Shown in pieces: positions 45,122-54,401 of a DNA stretch of 60,330 nt (position 1 is its first letter; each line of letters begins with the position of its first letter). Below the pieces are notes generated by a model. It was given only the letters and a program-made list of their open reading frames with translations. It was not told where the DNA came from and did no database searches. Source of the DNA: Cellvibrio mixtus subsp. mixtus J3-8 (GTDB lineage: Bacteria; Pseudomonadota; Gammaproteobacteria; Pseudomonadales; Cellvibrionaceae); assembly GCF_000766945.1 (NCBI RefSeq), contig NZ_KN266212.1:80454-140783 (forward strand), read 5' to 3'. Both the position numbers and the translations under genes were made by a program.

Positions 45122-47045
45122 TATCTGCTGCACTACCAAATTCCGGGTGCGCATTATCACCCAGGTTTTCGCCTGTTAGATTAATCCGCAGGTTTTTTCC
45201 TAACTGTTTTCCCATATTTACACTCCAGCGGATATAGGACTGTGTTGTGGCCAACTGATCAACATAGGTTGCAGTTGTGTCCAGTGTCCATTGCTTGCCG
45301 AGATTGTAAAAGAGTGCGAGACCTGCTTGGTGGCGTGGGTAAAGTAGTTGGGCCGTTTTTTGTGTTACATCCTGTGCATCCAGCGCTAAATGCAAGTACG
45401 AGTAATTCATGGACAATTTCATATTTTCTGTCGCCGACCAATGCGTGGCGATTTCGATTCCACGTGTGGTGCCTTCCATATTGTTGGTAAATTTAACCGG
45501 AATAAAAATATAGGGTGGATCAATCTTGTTGATAACCAATCGCGGGGTTTGAATACTGGTCGTCATCAGGTGTTGGTAATCATTATAGAAAGTGGCGATA
45601 TCCAATGAAAGATTGGGCTTTAGTTGCTGCCGGTAACCCAGCTCATAGGCAATTAATTCTTCAGATTGAAAATTGTCGTTGGGTTCAATTGCGAGCCGTA
45701 CATTGGCGGCAGTACCCAAGGTGCTGGTCACGTCTTCCTCGATTGCCGTAGGTGTGCGCACCGCGCGTGAAATAGCAGACCAGAATGTTTGTTGTGTATT
45801 GGGTTGCCATTGCAAACGAATATTAGGCTGGGTTTCATAACCGGAGAAATTATTGTGTTCGAATTTGGCGCCGAGTGTTAGAAATAAGCTTTCTGGTTGC
45901 AGTGCGATTTTATCCTGCACGAAAAAACTGTATAGTTCATCGCGCCGTTTGCGGGGCGTAAATTCTACATTGCGATTACCTTGCTTATCATCGGCGAGAA
46001 AGCGCAAACCGCCACCGACAATAAATTCGTGCATGCCCTGTGGCGCAAAATTGTATTGCGCATCCAGGTCGTAGGTCATCCGATCATCAATGAAGTTAAA
46101 AGGTTCATCGCGCTTTGCCCAATCGATATAAGCTTGCACGGAAAATTGTGAATCGTCCGCGCGTATTTCAGTCCAGCGACCTAATAAGTGTGCACCTTCA
46201 TAATGAATGCGTTGTTCTTTCACGGGCATATAGGGAGGAGTGAGCGAATAATCGATGCGTAATTGATCTGCATTCGTGCGGTAGGCATCGCCCTGCAATG
46301 TAAATCGGTCGCTCCAGTCAGCCCGGAAACCGGTACGAAATCCATTCCACGCATCGAAGGTATCCGCACCTGACAATTTGCGTGACGCATCGCGCTGGAA
46401 ACCTTTGGCGTAAACACGGTAACTGCCATCTTTGCCCATTGTTCCCCCGTGGCGGGCGCTAAATGTACCTTGTTCTTCGTTGCCGTAAAGCACGCTGGCC
46501 AATGTGCCCCGGGTATCGCGCGTATGTTTGGTGATGATATTGATCACACCGTTTACTGCATTCGCTCCCCAAAGTGCACCGCCAGGGCCGCGAATAACTT
46601 CGATGCGCTCTATATCTTCCAGCATCAGGTCATGGGCTTCCCACAAGGTGCCGCCAAAAACCGGGTTATAGATGCTGCGCCCGTCAATAAGTACCAGTAA
46701 TTTATTGGCGAGGGTGCTATTAAAGCCGCGGATGCTAATCGCCCAGCTATTGGAGTCTGCACGTGCGACCTGGACACCTGGCACCATGCGCAATGCGTCG
46801 GCGATTGTGGTAACCCCCGAGCGTTGGATTTCGTCACCGTTTAAGACATAAGCCGCTGCAGTGGTGTGGGCGATGGGCTCCGGCTTTTTGGAAGCGCTGA
46901 TGATTTTAAGTTCTACTAATTGCTCAAGGCTGAGATCAAAAATGTCGTTGGCAGCGCTGTATGGGGCTGCAAATAATCCGGCCAATAGTGCAATGCTGGT
47001 TGTTCGGGGCGCACGGTTTTTGTTCCGCACTGTTTGAATAGGCAT
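45066..47045 (-). CDS. TonB-dependent outer-membrane receptor
   Basis: 659 residues. Signal peptide (about 1-32, ending PYSAAND), N-terminal DLSLEQLVELKIISASKKPE leading into the plug (ISIRGFNSTLANKLLVLIDG, IEVIRGPGGALWGANAVNGV), then a 22-strand barrel. The C-terminus ends KLTWGL, not the usual aromatic residue. Imports a scarce ligand, such as an iron complex or other nutrient; the ligand is not identifiable. The Met at 47045 is preceded by AAGGAG at the right distance, so it is preferred to the one at 47063. No transporter genes adjoin it. Confidence 0.9.
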   Translation of the reverse strand: MPIQTVRNKNRAPRTTSIALLAGLFAAPYSAANDIFDLSLEQLVELKIISASKKPEPIAHTTAAAYVLNGDEIQRSGVTTIADALRMVPGVQVARADSNSWAISIRGFNSTLANKLLVLIDGRSIYNPVFGGTLWEAHDLMLEDIERIEVIRGPGGALWGANAVNGVINIITKHTRDTRGTLASVLYGNEEQGTFSARHGGTMGKDGSYRVYAKGFQRDASRKLSGADTFDAWNGFRTGFRADWSDRFTLQGDAYRTNADQLRIDYSLTPPYMPVKEQRIHYEGAHLLGRWTEIRADDSQFSVQAYIDWAKRDEPFNFIDDRMTYDLDAQYNFAPQGMHEFIVGGGLRFLADDKQGNRNVEFTPRKRRDELYSFFVQDKIALQPESLFLTLGAKFEHNNFSGYETQPNIRLQWQPNTQQTFWSAISRAVRTPTAIEEDVTSTLGTAANVRLAIEPNDNFQSEELIAYELGYRQQLKPNLSLDIATFYNDYQHLMTTSIQTPRLVINKIDPPYIFIPVKFTNNMEGTTRGIEIATHWSATENMKLSMNYSYLHLALDAQDVTQKTAQLLYPRHQAGLALFYNLGKQWTLDTTATYVDQLATTQSYIRWSVNMGKQLGKNLRINLTGENLGDNAHPEFGSAADINAGEIERSVFVKLTWGL

Positions 47046-47204
47046 TAACAATCTCCTTCTCATGCAAGCGGTGCATTCGTGCTATTACAATCAGTTGCTT
47101 GTAAATGTATTGCTCATAATAGACCAGATTTTCATTTCTGCTTTTATATTAATCAAACTGCGCAGCCTTGGTGTTTACTGGCTTCATCCCATTTACCAAA
47201 GGGC

Positions 47205-47238
47205 GATCCACAATTTTATCCACAGCTTTTGTGGATAG
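47205..47238. promoter_or_regulatory. Clustered DnaA-box-like sites forming a hairpin
   Basis: TTATCCACA (47216-47224) is an exact DnaA-box consensus. TGTGGATAG (47230-47238) is its near inverse, and CGATCCACA (47204-47212) is a looser third copy. The first two form an 8-bp stem TATCCACA/TGTGGATA with a 5-base loop. It lies just after the end of the cre cluster on the minus strand but has no T-run. Confidence 0.45.
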
Positions 47239-47243
47239 CTACA

Positions 47244-47462
47244 TCAATTCGTTGACGGTGTTTTCAACATAATGTTTGCGTAGCGATCTTTCAGTGGCTG
47301 TGCTGGAAAATAATACGCCTGCGTATGCAAACTAACCAATGCTGTGCAAATGAGTAGCGCAAACCTGGCACTCCAGCCTTGCCTCCAGCACCGTACGGTG
47401 ATGAAACATGCACTCAATATTGGAACCAGCAGAATAATGATTGAACCTATAAGGTTAATCAT
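47244..47462 (-). CDS. Small two-helix membrane protein coupled to creD
   Basis: 72 residues, MINLIGSIIILLVPILSACF then a basic loop (RCWRQGW) and a second hydrophobic segment (FALLICTALVSL). Its ATG overlaps the creD TGA as ATGA, so it is translated by coupling at the end of the creBCD cluster. No named family recognised. Topology and coupling make it a good candidate for a real gene, perhaps a CreD partner. Confidence 0.6.
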   Translation of the reverse strand: MINLIGSIIILLVPILSACFITVRCWRQGWSARFALLICTALVSLHTQAYYFPAQPLKDRYANIMLKTPSTN

Positions 47463-48790
47463 TGGCTGGCCCCCGCATTCAGGTTGTACCAATCCACTTT
47501 GCGTGTGAGCATCATAAAGGCACCGAGCATTGCAAATAATAAAATCGATCCCATCAATAATGCGTAATCTTCTGCGCTGAGTAAGCCGTATAACAAACCG
47601 TAGAGCAATGCGAGTGCAGAGGTAAAGCCCAGTGCACGAGTGAGGCTTTGTAGTACAAAGCTGGCATAAAATCCGATCAGGCTTACACACGCTGCCGCTG
47701 AAATTACATAGGCGAGCGTAAACCCGATATGCTCCGATAATGAAATGAGTAGCAGATAGAAAAATGCTAATGCTAAACCTACCAACGCATATTGGATTGG
47801 ATGGACTTGCAAGCGCTTGAGGATTTCAAACAGGAAAAATCCGGCAAAGGTTAATGCAATAAATAACAAGGCATATTTAATGGCGCGGTCACTTTTTACA
47901 TAGTGGTTGATGGGATCGATTAAATTTACCCCCAGTTTACTTTGCTCGAAGTTGCCGCACTCTCGCTGGCGAATACAACGTTGGAAATGTTCTTCCATAT
48001 TGGTGGAGAAATAGCTGGTCTGCCAGCGTGCAGAAAAGCCAGCGTCACTGATAGTGTGTTCAACAGGTAAATAGTCACCCAGGAAATTGGGATGGGGCCA
48101 ATCGGAAGCGAGTGCCACATGGGTTTCTTTTCCCAGTGGTGTCAGGTTAAGTTGTCCGGTTCCTTGCAGCTGTAAATTGAGTGAGAAATCGTAAACTTTT
48201 CCTGCATCGGGGACATCCAGTTTTATATGGACACCATTACCCAGTAGCGATAATTGTGCGCCGGGTTCAGCGGTAAACTTTTTTGCATTCCAGGTCAGGT
48301 CGAGTGCATTTTCGATGCCGCGGATATCACTGATTCCAATAGCAATATAAGCCGTTTTAAATTCGTAATTTGCAATATCATCACCCAAGCCAAATGCGGG
48401 CGGTAGAATAAATTTCCCATCGATTTTATTGCGTGTGTGATAAAGGTGCGCACGATAGATGCCGAGTTTACGCAATTCGGTATTCATATCGGAATCGACG
48501 CGCAGCAGTTCCGGTAAAAAGTATAATTGCCCGGTAACTTCGCGTTCTTCGGTAATCTTTTCCTTTTTATCGTTCAGCGTAGTGATATGTTCCATCTTGC
48601 GGTAGGGGATTACCAGCACCGGGCCGGTCAATGTCTGGTTTTGGGTGGAGCTTTTTGCGATGTCGCGCACTACCGATTCGCTGTAGCGCTGGCGTTCGTC
48701 AATAGAGTTACCGATCATCCCGACGGGAACCAGCAATAACAATATCAGTGCTCCAATCGTGAGTAATTTTAAAAGTAGCGATTTTTTCAT
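47459..48790 (-). CDS. creD: Inner-membrane protein CreD
   Basis: 443 residues. N-terminal membrane segment (about 9-26), a large periplasmic domain (about 30-300) and five or six C-terminal membrane segments, the layout of CreD. Typical stretches are GPVLVIPYRK and LKRLQVHPIQYALVGLALAFFYLLL. CreD is the most strongly induced member of the CreBC regulon in E. coli and is linked to envelope stability and beta-lactam response in several gammaproteobacteria. GGGAGA precedes the ATG. A TCCAC-N6-TCCAC repeat about 70 bp upstream may be its CreB site. Confidence 0.92.
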   Translation of the reverse strand: MKKSLLLKLLTIGALILLLLVPVGMIGNSIDERQRYSESVVRDIAKSSTQNQTLTGPVLVIPYRKMEHITTLNDKKEKITEEREVTGQLYFLPELLRVDSDMNTELRKLGIYRAHLYHTRNKIDGKFILPPAFGLGDDIANYEFKTAYIAIGISDIRGIENALDLTWNAKKFTAEPGAQLSLLGNGVHIKLDVPDAGKVYDFSLNLQLQGTGQLNLTPLGKETHVALASDWPHPNFLGDYLPVEHTISDAGFSARWQTSYFSTNMEEHFQRCIRQRECGNFEQSKLGVNLIDPINHYVKSDRAIKYALLFIALTFAGFFLFEILKRLQVHPIQYALVGLALAFFYLLLISLSEHIGFTLAYVISAAACVSLIGFYASFVLQSLTRALGFTSALALLYGLLYGLLSAEDYALLMGSILLFAMLGAFMMLTRKVDWYNLNAGASQ

Positions 48791-48857
48791 AAGGTTCTCC
48801 CTGTCAATTAAGTGAACCTATGATCGCCAGTGCTTGTGGGGTTTATATGGAAGAAAT

Positions 48858-48873
48858 GTGGAGTTTGTGTGGA
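48858..48873 (-). promoter_or_regulatory. CreB-tag-like direct repeat upstream of creD
   Basis: On the minus strand TCCAC-N6-TCCAC, 11-bp period. The E. coli CreB tag is TTCAC-N6-TTCAC, the same spacing with one base different in each half. It lies in the creC-creD gap, 68 bp before the creD ATG, a suitable promoter position. Confidence 0.5.
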
Positions 48874-48891
48874 GTTCTGCTGCCGGGCTAC

Positions 48892-50319
48892 TTATTGTGG
48901 AAAACGTAACGTTGCACAGACGCCATCCTGTGTGTTCTCCAGTTGGAATTCGCCCCGGTGTAGTGTCATGACTTCCTGTACAAAACTTAAGCCGAGACCG
49001 GTGCTTTTGCGGCCAGTAGCAGGGCGTGGCAGGGAGAAGAATCGTTCGGTCAGGCGCGGCATTGCAAATTCGGGAATAGGTTCACCTTGATTGGTGATGG
49101 AAACCATCCAGCCATTATTTGTTAGCTGTGTGCGTAACTGAACCTTGCCGGCGACCGGAGTGAAATCCAGCGCATTATCCAGCAGATTTAATAACGCTTG
49201 TTCGATTAAAAATTTCTCGCCATAAACTTCTGCATTTTCATCCAGTTGCAATTGCAGCTGGATAGTCTGGCGAGATATTCGCGCAGAACGTGTATCCAGC
49301 AATGATTCAATGAGCGGCTTTAATAAAATATTTTGTGGAGCTTGCAAGCTTTGTTGTTGTTCAACTAACGCGAGGTTTAGTAATCGTTCAATCAATTGTT
49401 GCAAGCGCAGGCTTTCGGATTCGATATTGGCGAGGAATTTTTTCTGTTGTGCTTCGCTCATCGGAGTTTGCAATAATTCGCTTGCGGCGCGGATACCTGC
49501 AAGGGGACTTTTCAATTCGTGTGTCAATGTTTGCACATATTGTTCGATATAGGCTTTGCCATCCAATTGATTGCGCATGGATTCCAATGCTTTTGCCAGT
49601 TGCGCCAATTCACCGCTGTAAATTAAGCCCGGGGTTAATATTGCGCGTTGGCCCTGGCTCACATTCAGTGCATATTCACGTAAACGGCGCAACTCGCGAC
49701 TAAACCACCAGGAAAAAATACCGCCAGAAATTAATCCCAATAAAATCAAACCGGCCCCCAATAAACCCAGGCGACGTTGGGTACGATCAATATAGGGCTG
49801 TAAACTGCGGTTGGGTTTGGCGACTGACACAACACCGATAATTTTCCCGGCATGGGTAATCGGTGCGGCTACGTACATGATGCTGGAGCTTTCATCGCCT
49901 TGTGTTTCCAATGTGGAGCGCGCGCCATACTTTCCTTGCAAAGTAAGGTGAACATCATTCCAGCGTGAGTAATCTTGCCCTACCGCAATATCGCTGGAAT
50001 CCAGCAATACAATACCTTTGTTATCGGTCACATAAATGCGGTGATTCACGTGCAACTTGCTAACTCCCCAAATATTTGCATTGGGTTGACGCTGGCCATA
50101 AGCCTTGAGAATTTCACGAATTCGTGGTGATTGCAGTTGATTTTCCAGGAGCGGTTCGCGCAAAAACTCTGCCAGTAAATTGGCGGTGTCGACCAGGGTT
50201 TCTTCGGTGGATTGGCGTACACCGGGCCGGATTTCATCCATCACCGTGCGCAATACAAAATAACTGCAGAATGCGACAAACAATAGATAGACAATAAAAA
50301 TCCGTGCGCTTAGGCTCAT
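48892..50319 (-). CDS. creC: Sensor histidine kinase CreC
   Basis: 475 residues. Membrane segments at about 6-24 and 184-204 enclose a periplasmic sensor with VTDNKGIVLLDSS. A HAMP-like linker, H-box QTLTHELKSPLAGIRAASEL and ATP-binding domain (TGLGLSFVQEVM) follow. It is encoded directly after creB and before creD, which settles the identity. In E. coli CreC responds to carbon and growth state; in Pseudomonas and Aeromonas relatives to beta-lactam stress. Ribosome site AGGGA. Confidence 0.9.
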   Translation of the reverse strand: MSLSARIFIVYLLFVAFCSYFVLRTVMDEIRPGVRQSTEETLVDTANLLAEFLREPLLENQLQSPRIREILKAYGQRQPNANIWGVSKLHVNHRIYVTDNKGIVLLDSSDIAVGQDYSRWNDVHLTLQGKYGARSTLETQGDESSSIMYVAAPITHAGKIIGVVSVAKPNRSLQPYIDRTQRRLGLLGAGLILLGLISGGIFSWWFSRELRRLREYALNVSQGQRAILTPGLIYSGELAQLAKALESMRNQLDGKAYIEQYVQTLTHELKSPLAGIRAASELLQTPMSEAQQKKFLANIESESLRLQQLIERLLNLALVEQQQSLQAPQNILLKPLIESLLDTRSARISRQTIQLQLQLDENAEVYGEKFLIEQALLNLLDNALDFTPVAGKVQLRTQLTNNGWMVSITNQGEPIPEFAMPRLTERFFSLPRPATGRKSTGLGLSFVQEVMTLHRGEFQLENTQDGVCATLRFPQ

Positions 50320-50366
50320 GTTGGTTCCCTGAAATTGCCGATGGAATACATTCTGTTTTTTGCTGG

Positions 50367-51119
50367 TCAGAGTGAGTTGTTTTTTTCGGGATGATAGGCA
50401 TAGCCGAAACCGCGTTGGGTTTTAATGGGCTCTGCATCCGGTGCGATGGTGCGTAATTTCGCGCGCAAGGTTTTAATATGGCCATCAATATTACGGTCGT
50501 AACCCGCATCCGGGTTAATGCCGATGGCATCCAGTAATTGATCGCGGCTAAATACCCGTGTGGGTTGTGCGATCAATGTTTGCAACAGCGAAAATTCAAG
50601 GCGGGTGAGATTCAGTATTTGTTGGTGATAAAGAATTATTTTTCGTTCATCGTCAATAAAAAATTCATAATTAGTGGCAAGTTGTGATTCTGTATCGCTG
50701 TTATTGGTTGCCGTGGAAACGTTATACCCGGCGACTTCCTGTGCAACCGCCAGCAACGGGCGCGTACGTTTTAAAATTGCTTTGACGCGCGCCGCTAATT
50801 CTCGCGGGCTAAATGGTTTTACTACGTAATCATCAGCACCTATTTCCAACCCGACAACACGATCCAGCTCGGCACCGCGCGCAGTTAAAAAAATAACCGG
50901 CACCTCGGAAAACTTACGCAATTGTTTACAGGCTTCAAATCCAGTGGTATCCGGTAAACCTACATCCATTACCACCAGATCCACCGCGTTGTTTTTTAAA
51001 TACTCCAGCGCTTTATGGGCCAGCGTTTCCCAATGTGTAGAAAAGCTTTCGGTTTGAAGCACGAAAACCAGGCTTTCGGCAATAGAGGGTTCGTCTTCCA
51101 GAATTAATATATGGGGCAT
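50367..51119 (-). CDS. creB: Response regulator CreB
   Basis: 250 residues, OmpR family. Receiver domain (about 1-120) with ILEDEPSI, phospho-aspartate in LVVMDVGLPDTTGF, and VIFLTARG. Winged helix (about 155-245) with LTRLEFSLLQTLI and the recognition region YDRNIDGHIKTLRAKLR, then TQRGFGYAY. First gene of the creB-creC-creD cluster; 47 bp separate it from creC. An unusual 30-residue linker between the domains is rich in Thr, Asn and Ser (STATNNSDTESQ). Confidence 0.92.
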   Translation of the reverse strand: MPHILILEDEPSIAESLVFVLQTESFSTHWETLAHKALEYLKNNAVDLVVMDVGLPDTTGFEACKQLRKFSEVPVIFLTARGAELDRVVGLEIGADDYVVKPFSPRELAARVKAILKRTRPLLAVAQEVAGYNVSTATNNSDTESQLATNYEFFIDDERKIILYHQQILNLTRLEFSLLQTLIAQPTRVFSRDQLLDAIGINPDAGYDRNIDGHIKTLRAKLRTIAPDAEPIKTQRGFGYAYHPEKNNSL

Positions 51120-51233
51120 GTATTAAGTGTTCCTGCATATTTTCCCCGCATGGTAAAGCCTGGATCTGACAGTAAGCAAGCGCCGGTACTGTATGGCGAC
51201 AAACATTATGCTGCCTCTTTATAGATACCCTGG

Positions 51234-51638
51234 CTACCTCATCAGGAGGCCGGCGATAACTACAAAAAATAAATAAAAACAGGGAACGATACCGATCAAA
51301 AATGCGAGGGTGCGCAGTTTATCCAGGTTGGCAAGATAGAAGAATCCATGTAGAACACGTGCGATAAGGACGATTACTGCGGCGAGTGCAAGGTGAGGTG
51401 GATCTGCCCGGGTTGCAACCACGGCCAGTAATGCGGCGCTGTAAATTATTAATGCTTCCCAGGCATTATGTTGTGCTGCGACAGCGCGTGCGCCCGGACC
51501 TTTCAATTGTGTGTATTGTTCACGTGGTTGTTGGTTATTCACGGCTCCCAATTGTTGCTTCCGATAATAAGCCGAGATCAGCGTCATCACATAAGGCAAA
51601 AGGCATAAACAGAACAAAACAATAATTGCAGTTCTCAT
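51234..51638 (-). CDS. MAPEG family membrane protein
   Basis: 134 residues, four hydrophobic segments. The family signature appears as GPGARAVAAQHNAWEAL in the first loop and RVLHGFFYLANLDKLRTLAF later. MAPEG proteins are related to microsomal glutathione transferases, but many bacterial members have no known substrate. AGGGAGC precedes the ATG. Separate from creB by 115 bp on the same strand. Confidence 0.88.
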   Translation of the reverse strand: MRTAIIVLFCLCLLPYVMTLISAYYRKQQLGAVNNQQPREQYTQLKGPGARAVAAQHNAWEALIIYSAALLAVVATRADPPHLALAAVIVLIARVLHGFFYLANLDKLRTLAFLIGIVPCFYLFFVVIAGLLMR

Positions 51639-51865
51639 CGGGCAGGCTCCCTGTTTGGGTATGGCGCGAATAATGGAAATGAAGCAGATAAAAAATGGAC
51701 TGCAAAGCCAGCAGAAGGTTGCATTGTCGTGTTTGTCTGCGTTAAAAAATTATATTTTTTGATGGCAGCTCGATAATTAAAAAAGCACCAGTAAAAAACG
51801 TAATGAACAAAACCGGTTTAATTGTCGTCCAATTGTCATCAGGAACTGGTGGGGTAGGTATTCCG

Positions 51866-53854
51866 ATGAATGTTGAGCGAATTCGTAGTCATAAAACAGG
51901 ATCTTTTATCGGCGCTGTAATGCTGACGCTGCTAATCGCAATAATTGGCATTATTATATTTTCAGAGCCTTTGGTCCGCTGGTTTGTTGAGGAGCGCGGC
52001 AGTAAAACAACGGGGCGGGAACTCGCTATAGATGGTCCGCTCGCTATTGATTGGCATTGGAGCTATGCCGCAGTCCATGCCAGGAATATTCGGTTAAGTA
52101 ACGCGCAAGGGTATCGCGAGCCGGATATGGTTTCTATTGAGGCTATCAACTTTACTATCAAACCCTGGAAATTATTAATAGGCCGATTTGAGTTGGGTAG
52201 TGTTTCGTTAGATAAGCCTGTCATTGTTCTTGAGCGAAAATCCGTTGATGACACTAATTGGACTTTTCCGTTCATGGCTGAAAATAGTGATGGTGGAGGA
52301 TCGGGACTCAGCAATTTTGAATTGGAAGACAGGATTGAAATAAATAATGGTCGACTTATCTTCCGCAATGCTGTGCGTGAATTGAATCTGGATTTAAAAC
52401 TGGATTCAGTAAAGGCGGAAAACGATGGAAAATCGGATAAAGAAACCGGCAAAAAGTATGAGTTTACTTTATCGGGGAATGGAAAATTACAAAACCGCCC
52501 GCTCACTGTGAGTGCATCTGGTGGTTCCCTTGACGCACTGCGCGACCCTGAAGCCGATTTTCCCTTGCTATTTAAACTTACAATGGGGCAAACCCATGTA
52601 GAGCTAAATGGTGTATTTAACAACGCATTTAATTTCAGTGGCATCAACGCGACATTAAAAATTGTTGGCGACAATCTCGCGGATCTTTTTTACCTGACGG
52701 CAATTCCATTACCTCCAACACCGCCTTATACCCTCGAAGGCCAACTTACTAAAAACGGCGGCGTGTGGGGCTATGATAAATTTACCGGTAAAGTGGGTGA
52801 AAGCGATTTGTCCGGAACACTTTCATACGATGTAACAGGCCCACGCGGTTTTCTCAAAGCGAATTTACTTTCCAATGTGCTGGATAGTGCTGATTTGGGC
52901 GGTTTTATCGGGCTTCCTCCATCCCCGGAACAGGAAGCGGTTACTGCAGAGCAAAAACAAGCGGCAGCGGAGAAAAAAGCAAGTTCGAGGCTAATTCCTG
53001 ATGTGCCGTTGAATGTGGAGCGCCTGCGAGCAACGGATTTGGATGTAATGCTGGAAGCGAAAAAAATTAATGCACCCAATGTACCGTTCAAAGGAATGGA
53101 AGTTCGGTTCCTGTTAAAGGATGGGCAACTCAGGCTCGACCCTTTTAAGGCGGTATTGGCAGACGGTACTGTCGATGGCGCCATTACGATTGATGCCCGT
53201 CCCGATATCCCTCCTATGAGTATGAAATTGAATTTGCGCAATCTGAGTTTGAATAAATTTTTTGAAAATACGCGCTTTGCATCAACCACAAAAGGATTCT
53301 TCGGCGGGAATTTTTCTATAAATGGTACGGGCGCATCCTTAGCTGATGTACTGGGAACCAGTAATGGTGAGATGGCGATTATTATGTCAGGTGGTCAAAT
53401 CAGCTTGCTATTAATTGAAGCGTCCGATGTGGATGTTGGCGAAGCGCTGCCGTTGTTTCTAGGCAAAGATAAGTCCACCAAAATCCGCTGTGGCGTCGCT
53501 GACTTCAATATAAAAGATGGGCAGCTGAATTCCAAAACGTTTGTGCTGGATACTAATGATTCAACCTTGCTGGGAAAAGTTGGTGTCGATTTGAAAGAAG
53601 AAAAAATCGATGCGCGCCTGGATGCCAAACCAAAGGATAACAGTCTGCTTTCTGCGCGCATTCCTATTACCCTATCGGGTAACCTGAAGTCGCCTGAAAT
53701 TGGCCTGGATAGCAAAAAAGCGGGAGCTCGTAGTGCCGCTGCAATTGCTCTGGGAACTTTGCTTACTCCATTCGCAGCCTTGCTTGCATTTGTTGAAAGT
53801 GGTAATGCCGATGACGCCGACTGCCGGGCGTTGATTATCGCAGCAAAAAAATAA
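51866..53854 (+). CDS. AsmA family envelope protein
   Basis: 662 residues from the ATG at 51866; an upstream in-frame ATG at 51803 adds 21 residues. One N-terminal membrane segment (VMLTLLIAIIGIIIF) anchors a long beta-rich periplasmic domain. AsmA motifs: TTGRELAIDGPLAIDWHW near the start, IEAINFTIKPWKLLIGRFEL and the C-terminal DLKEEKIDARLDAKPKD region. AsmA-like proteins are thought to carry lipids between inner and outer membranes. Divergent from the MAPEG gene. Confidence 0.88.
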   Translation: MNVERIRSHKTGSFIGAVMLTLLIAIIGIIIFSEPLVRWFVEERGSKTTGRELAIDGPLAIDWHWSYAAVHARNIRLSNAQGYREPDMVSIEAINFTIKPWKLLIGRFELGSVSLDKPVIVLERKSVDDTNWTFPFMAENSDGGGSGLSNFELEDRIEINNGRLIFRNAVRELNLDLKLDSVKAENDGKSDKETGKKYEFTLSGNGKLQNRPLTVSASGGSLDALRDPEADFPLLFKLTMGQTHVELNGVFNNAFNFSGINATLKIVGDNLADLFYLTAIPLPPTPPYTLEGQLTKNGGVWGYDKFTGKVGESDLSGTLSYDVTGPRGFLKANLLSNVLDSADLGGFIGLPPSPEQEAVTAEQKQAAAEKKASSRLIPDVPLNVERLRATDLDVMLEAKKINAPNVPFKGMEVRFLLKDGQLRLDPFKAVLADGTVDGAITIDARPDIPPMSMKLNLRNLSLNKFFENTRFASTTKGFFGGNFSINGTGASLADVLGTSNGEMAIIMSGGQISLLLIEASDVDVGEALPLFLGKDKSTKIRCGVADFNIKDGQLNSKTFVLDTNDSTLLGKVGVDLKEEKIDARLDAKPKDNSLLSARIPITLSGNLKSPEIGLDSKKAGARSAAAIALGTLLTPFAALLAFVESGNADDADCRALIIAAKK

Positions 53855-53995
53855 CGCGTTATATTTATATTGACGCTGTTTATACATAATTATTTGATCT
53901 TGGCACAAAAGGAAACAACACAGGCAATGATGGTCAAGGATGTAATCCGGTGTAAATTCACATAGCAAGATATCTGGTTAGAGCGGGAGAATGGC

Positions 53996-54169
53996 ATGTC
54001 CTTACACACCCCTGGCAAACGAATTATTGTTTCTTGTGCCGTTTTAATATTGACATTCCTTATTGGTTTTGTGGCAGGAGGAATCCAGAAAACTTATGAT
54101 CCTGAAGATTGCAACAACACTATTAAAGAAGGAAGCGGTGCGCCTCAGACAGAGGAGAATATCCAATAG
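53996..54169 (+). CDS. Small single-helix membrane protein, 57 residues
   Basis: ATG at 53996 with GGGAG six bases upstream. The peptide starts MSLHTPGKRI, has one strong hydrophobic helix (about 10-28, IIVSCAVLILTFLIGFVAGG) and an acidic tail (YDPEDCNNTIKEG...). Composition, membrane topology and ribosome site support it as a gene. It follows the asmA-like gene by 142 bp. No family recognised. Confidence 0.55.
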   Translation: MSLHTPGKRIIVSCAVLILTFLIGFVAGGIQKTYDPEDCNNTIKEGSGAPQTEENIQ

Positions 54170-54401
54170 ATAATTTCTGTGTTACTGCTTGTTATGAGCT
54201 ATAAATTTCATCAATCCCTTAAGCGATTTTAATGAAATTACTTCATTTGTCGCCGGCTCAATATCTTCTAAAATTTCCCCTGCGATAGGAAAATGCTGCT
54301 CCTGTTTGCTGGAGCAAAATGCTTTTTGTTTCGCCAAAAATTACCTATTGGAATTTAATCCAATTTCACTCACCGGGAACTGCCACTAAAGGATAAGTAT
54401 C

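Noticed and set aside
47064-47160. Possible Fur box upstream of the TonB receptor
   Set aside because: No stretch matches GATAATGATAATCATTATC well enough; TGTATTGCTCATAATAG is too degenerate.
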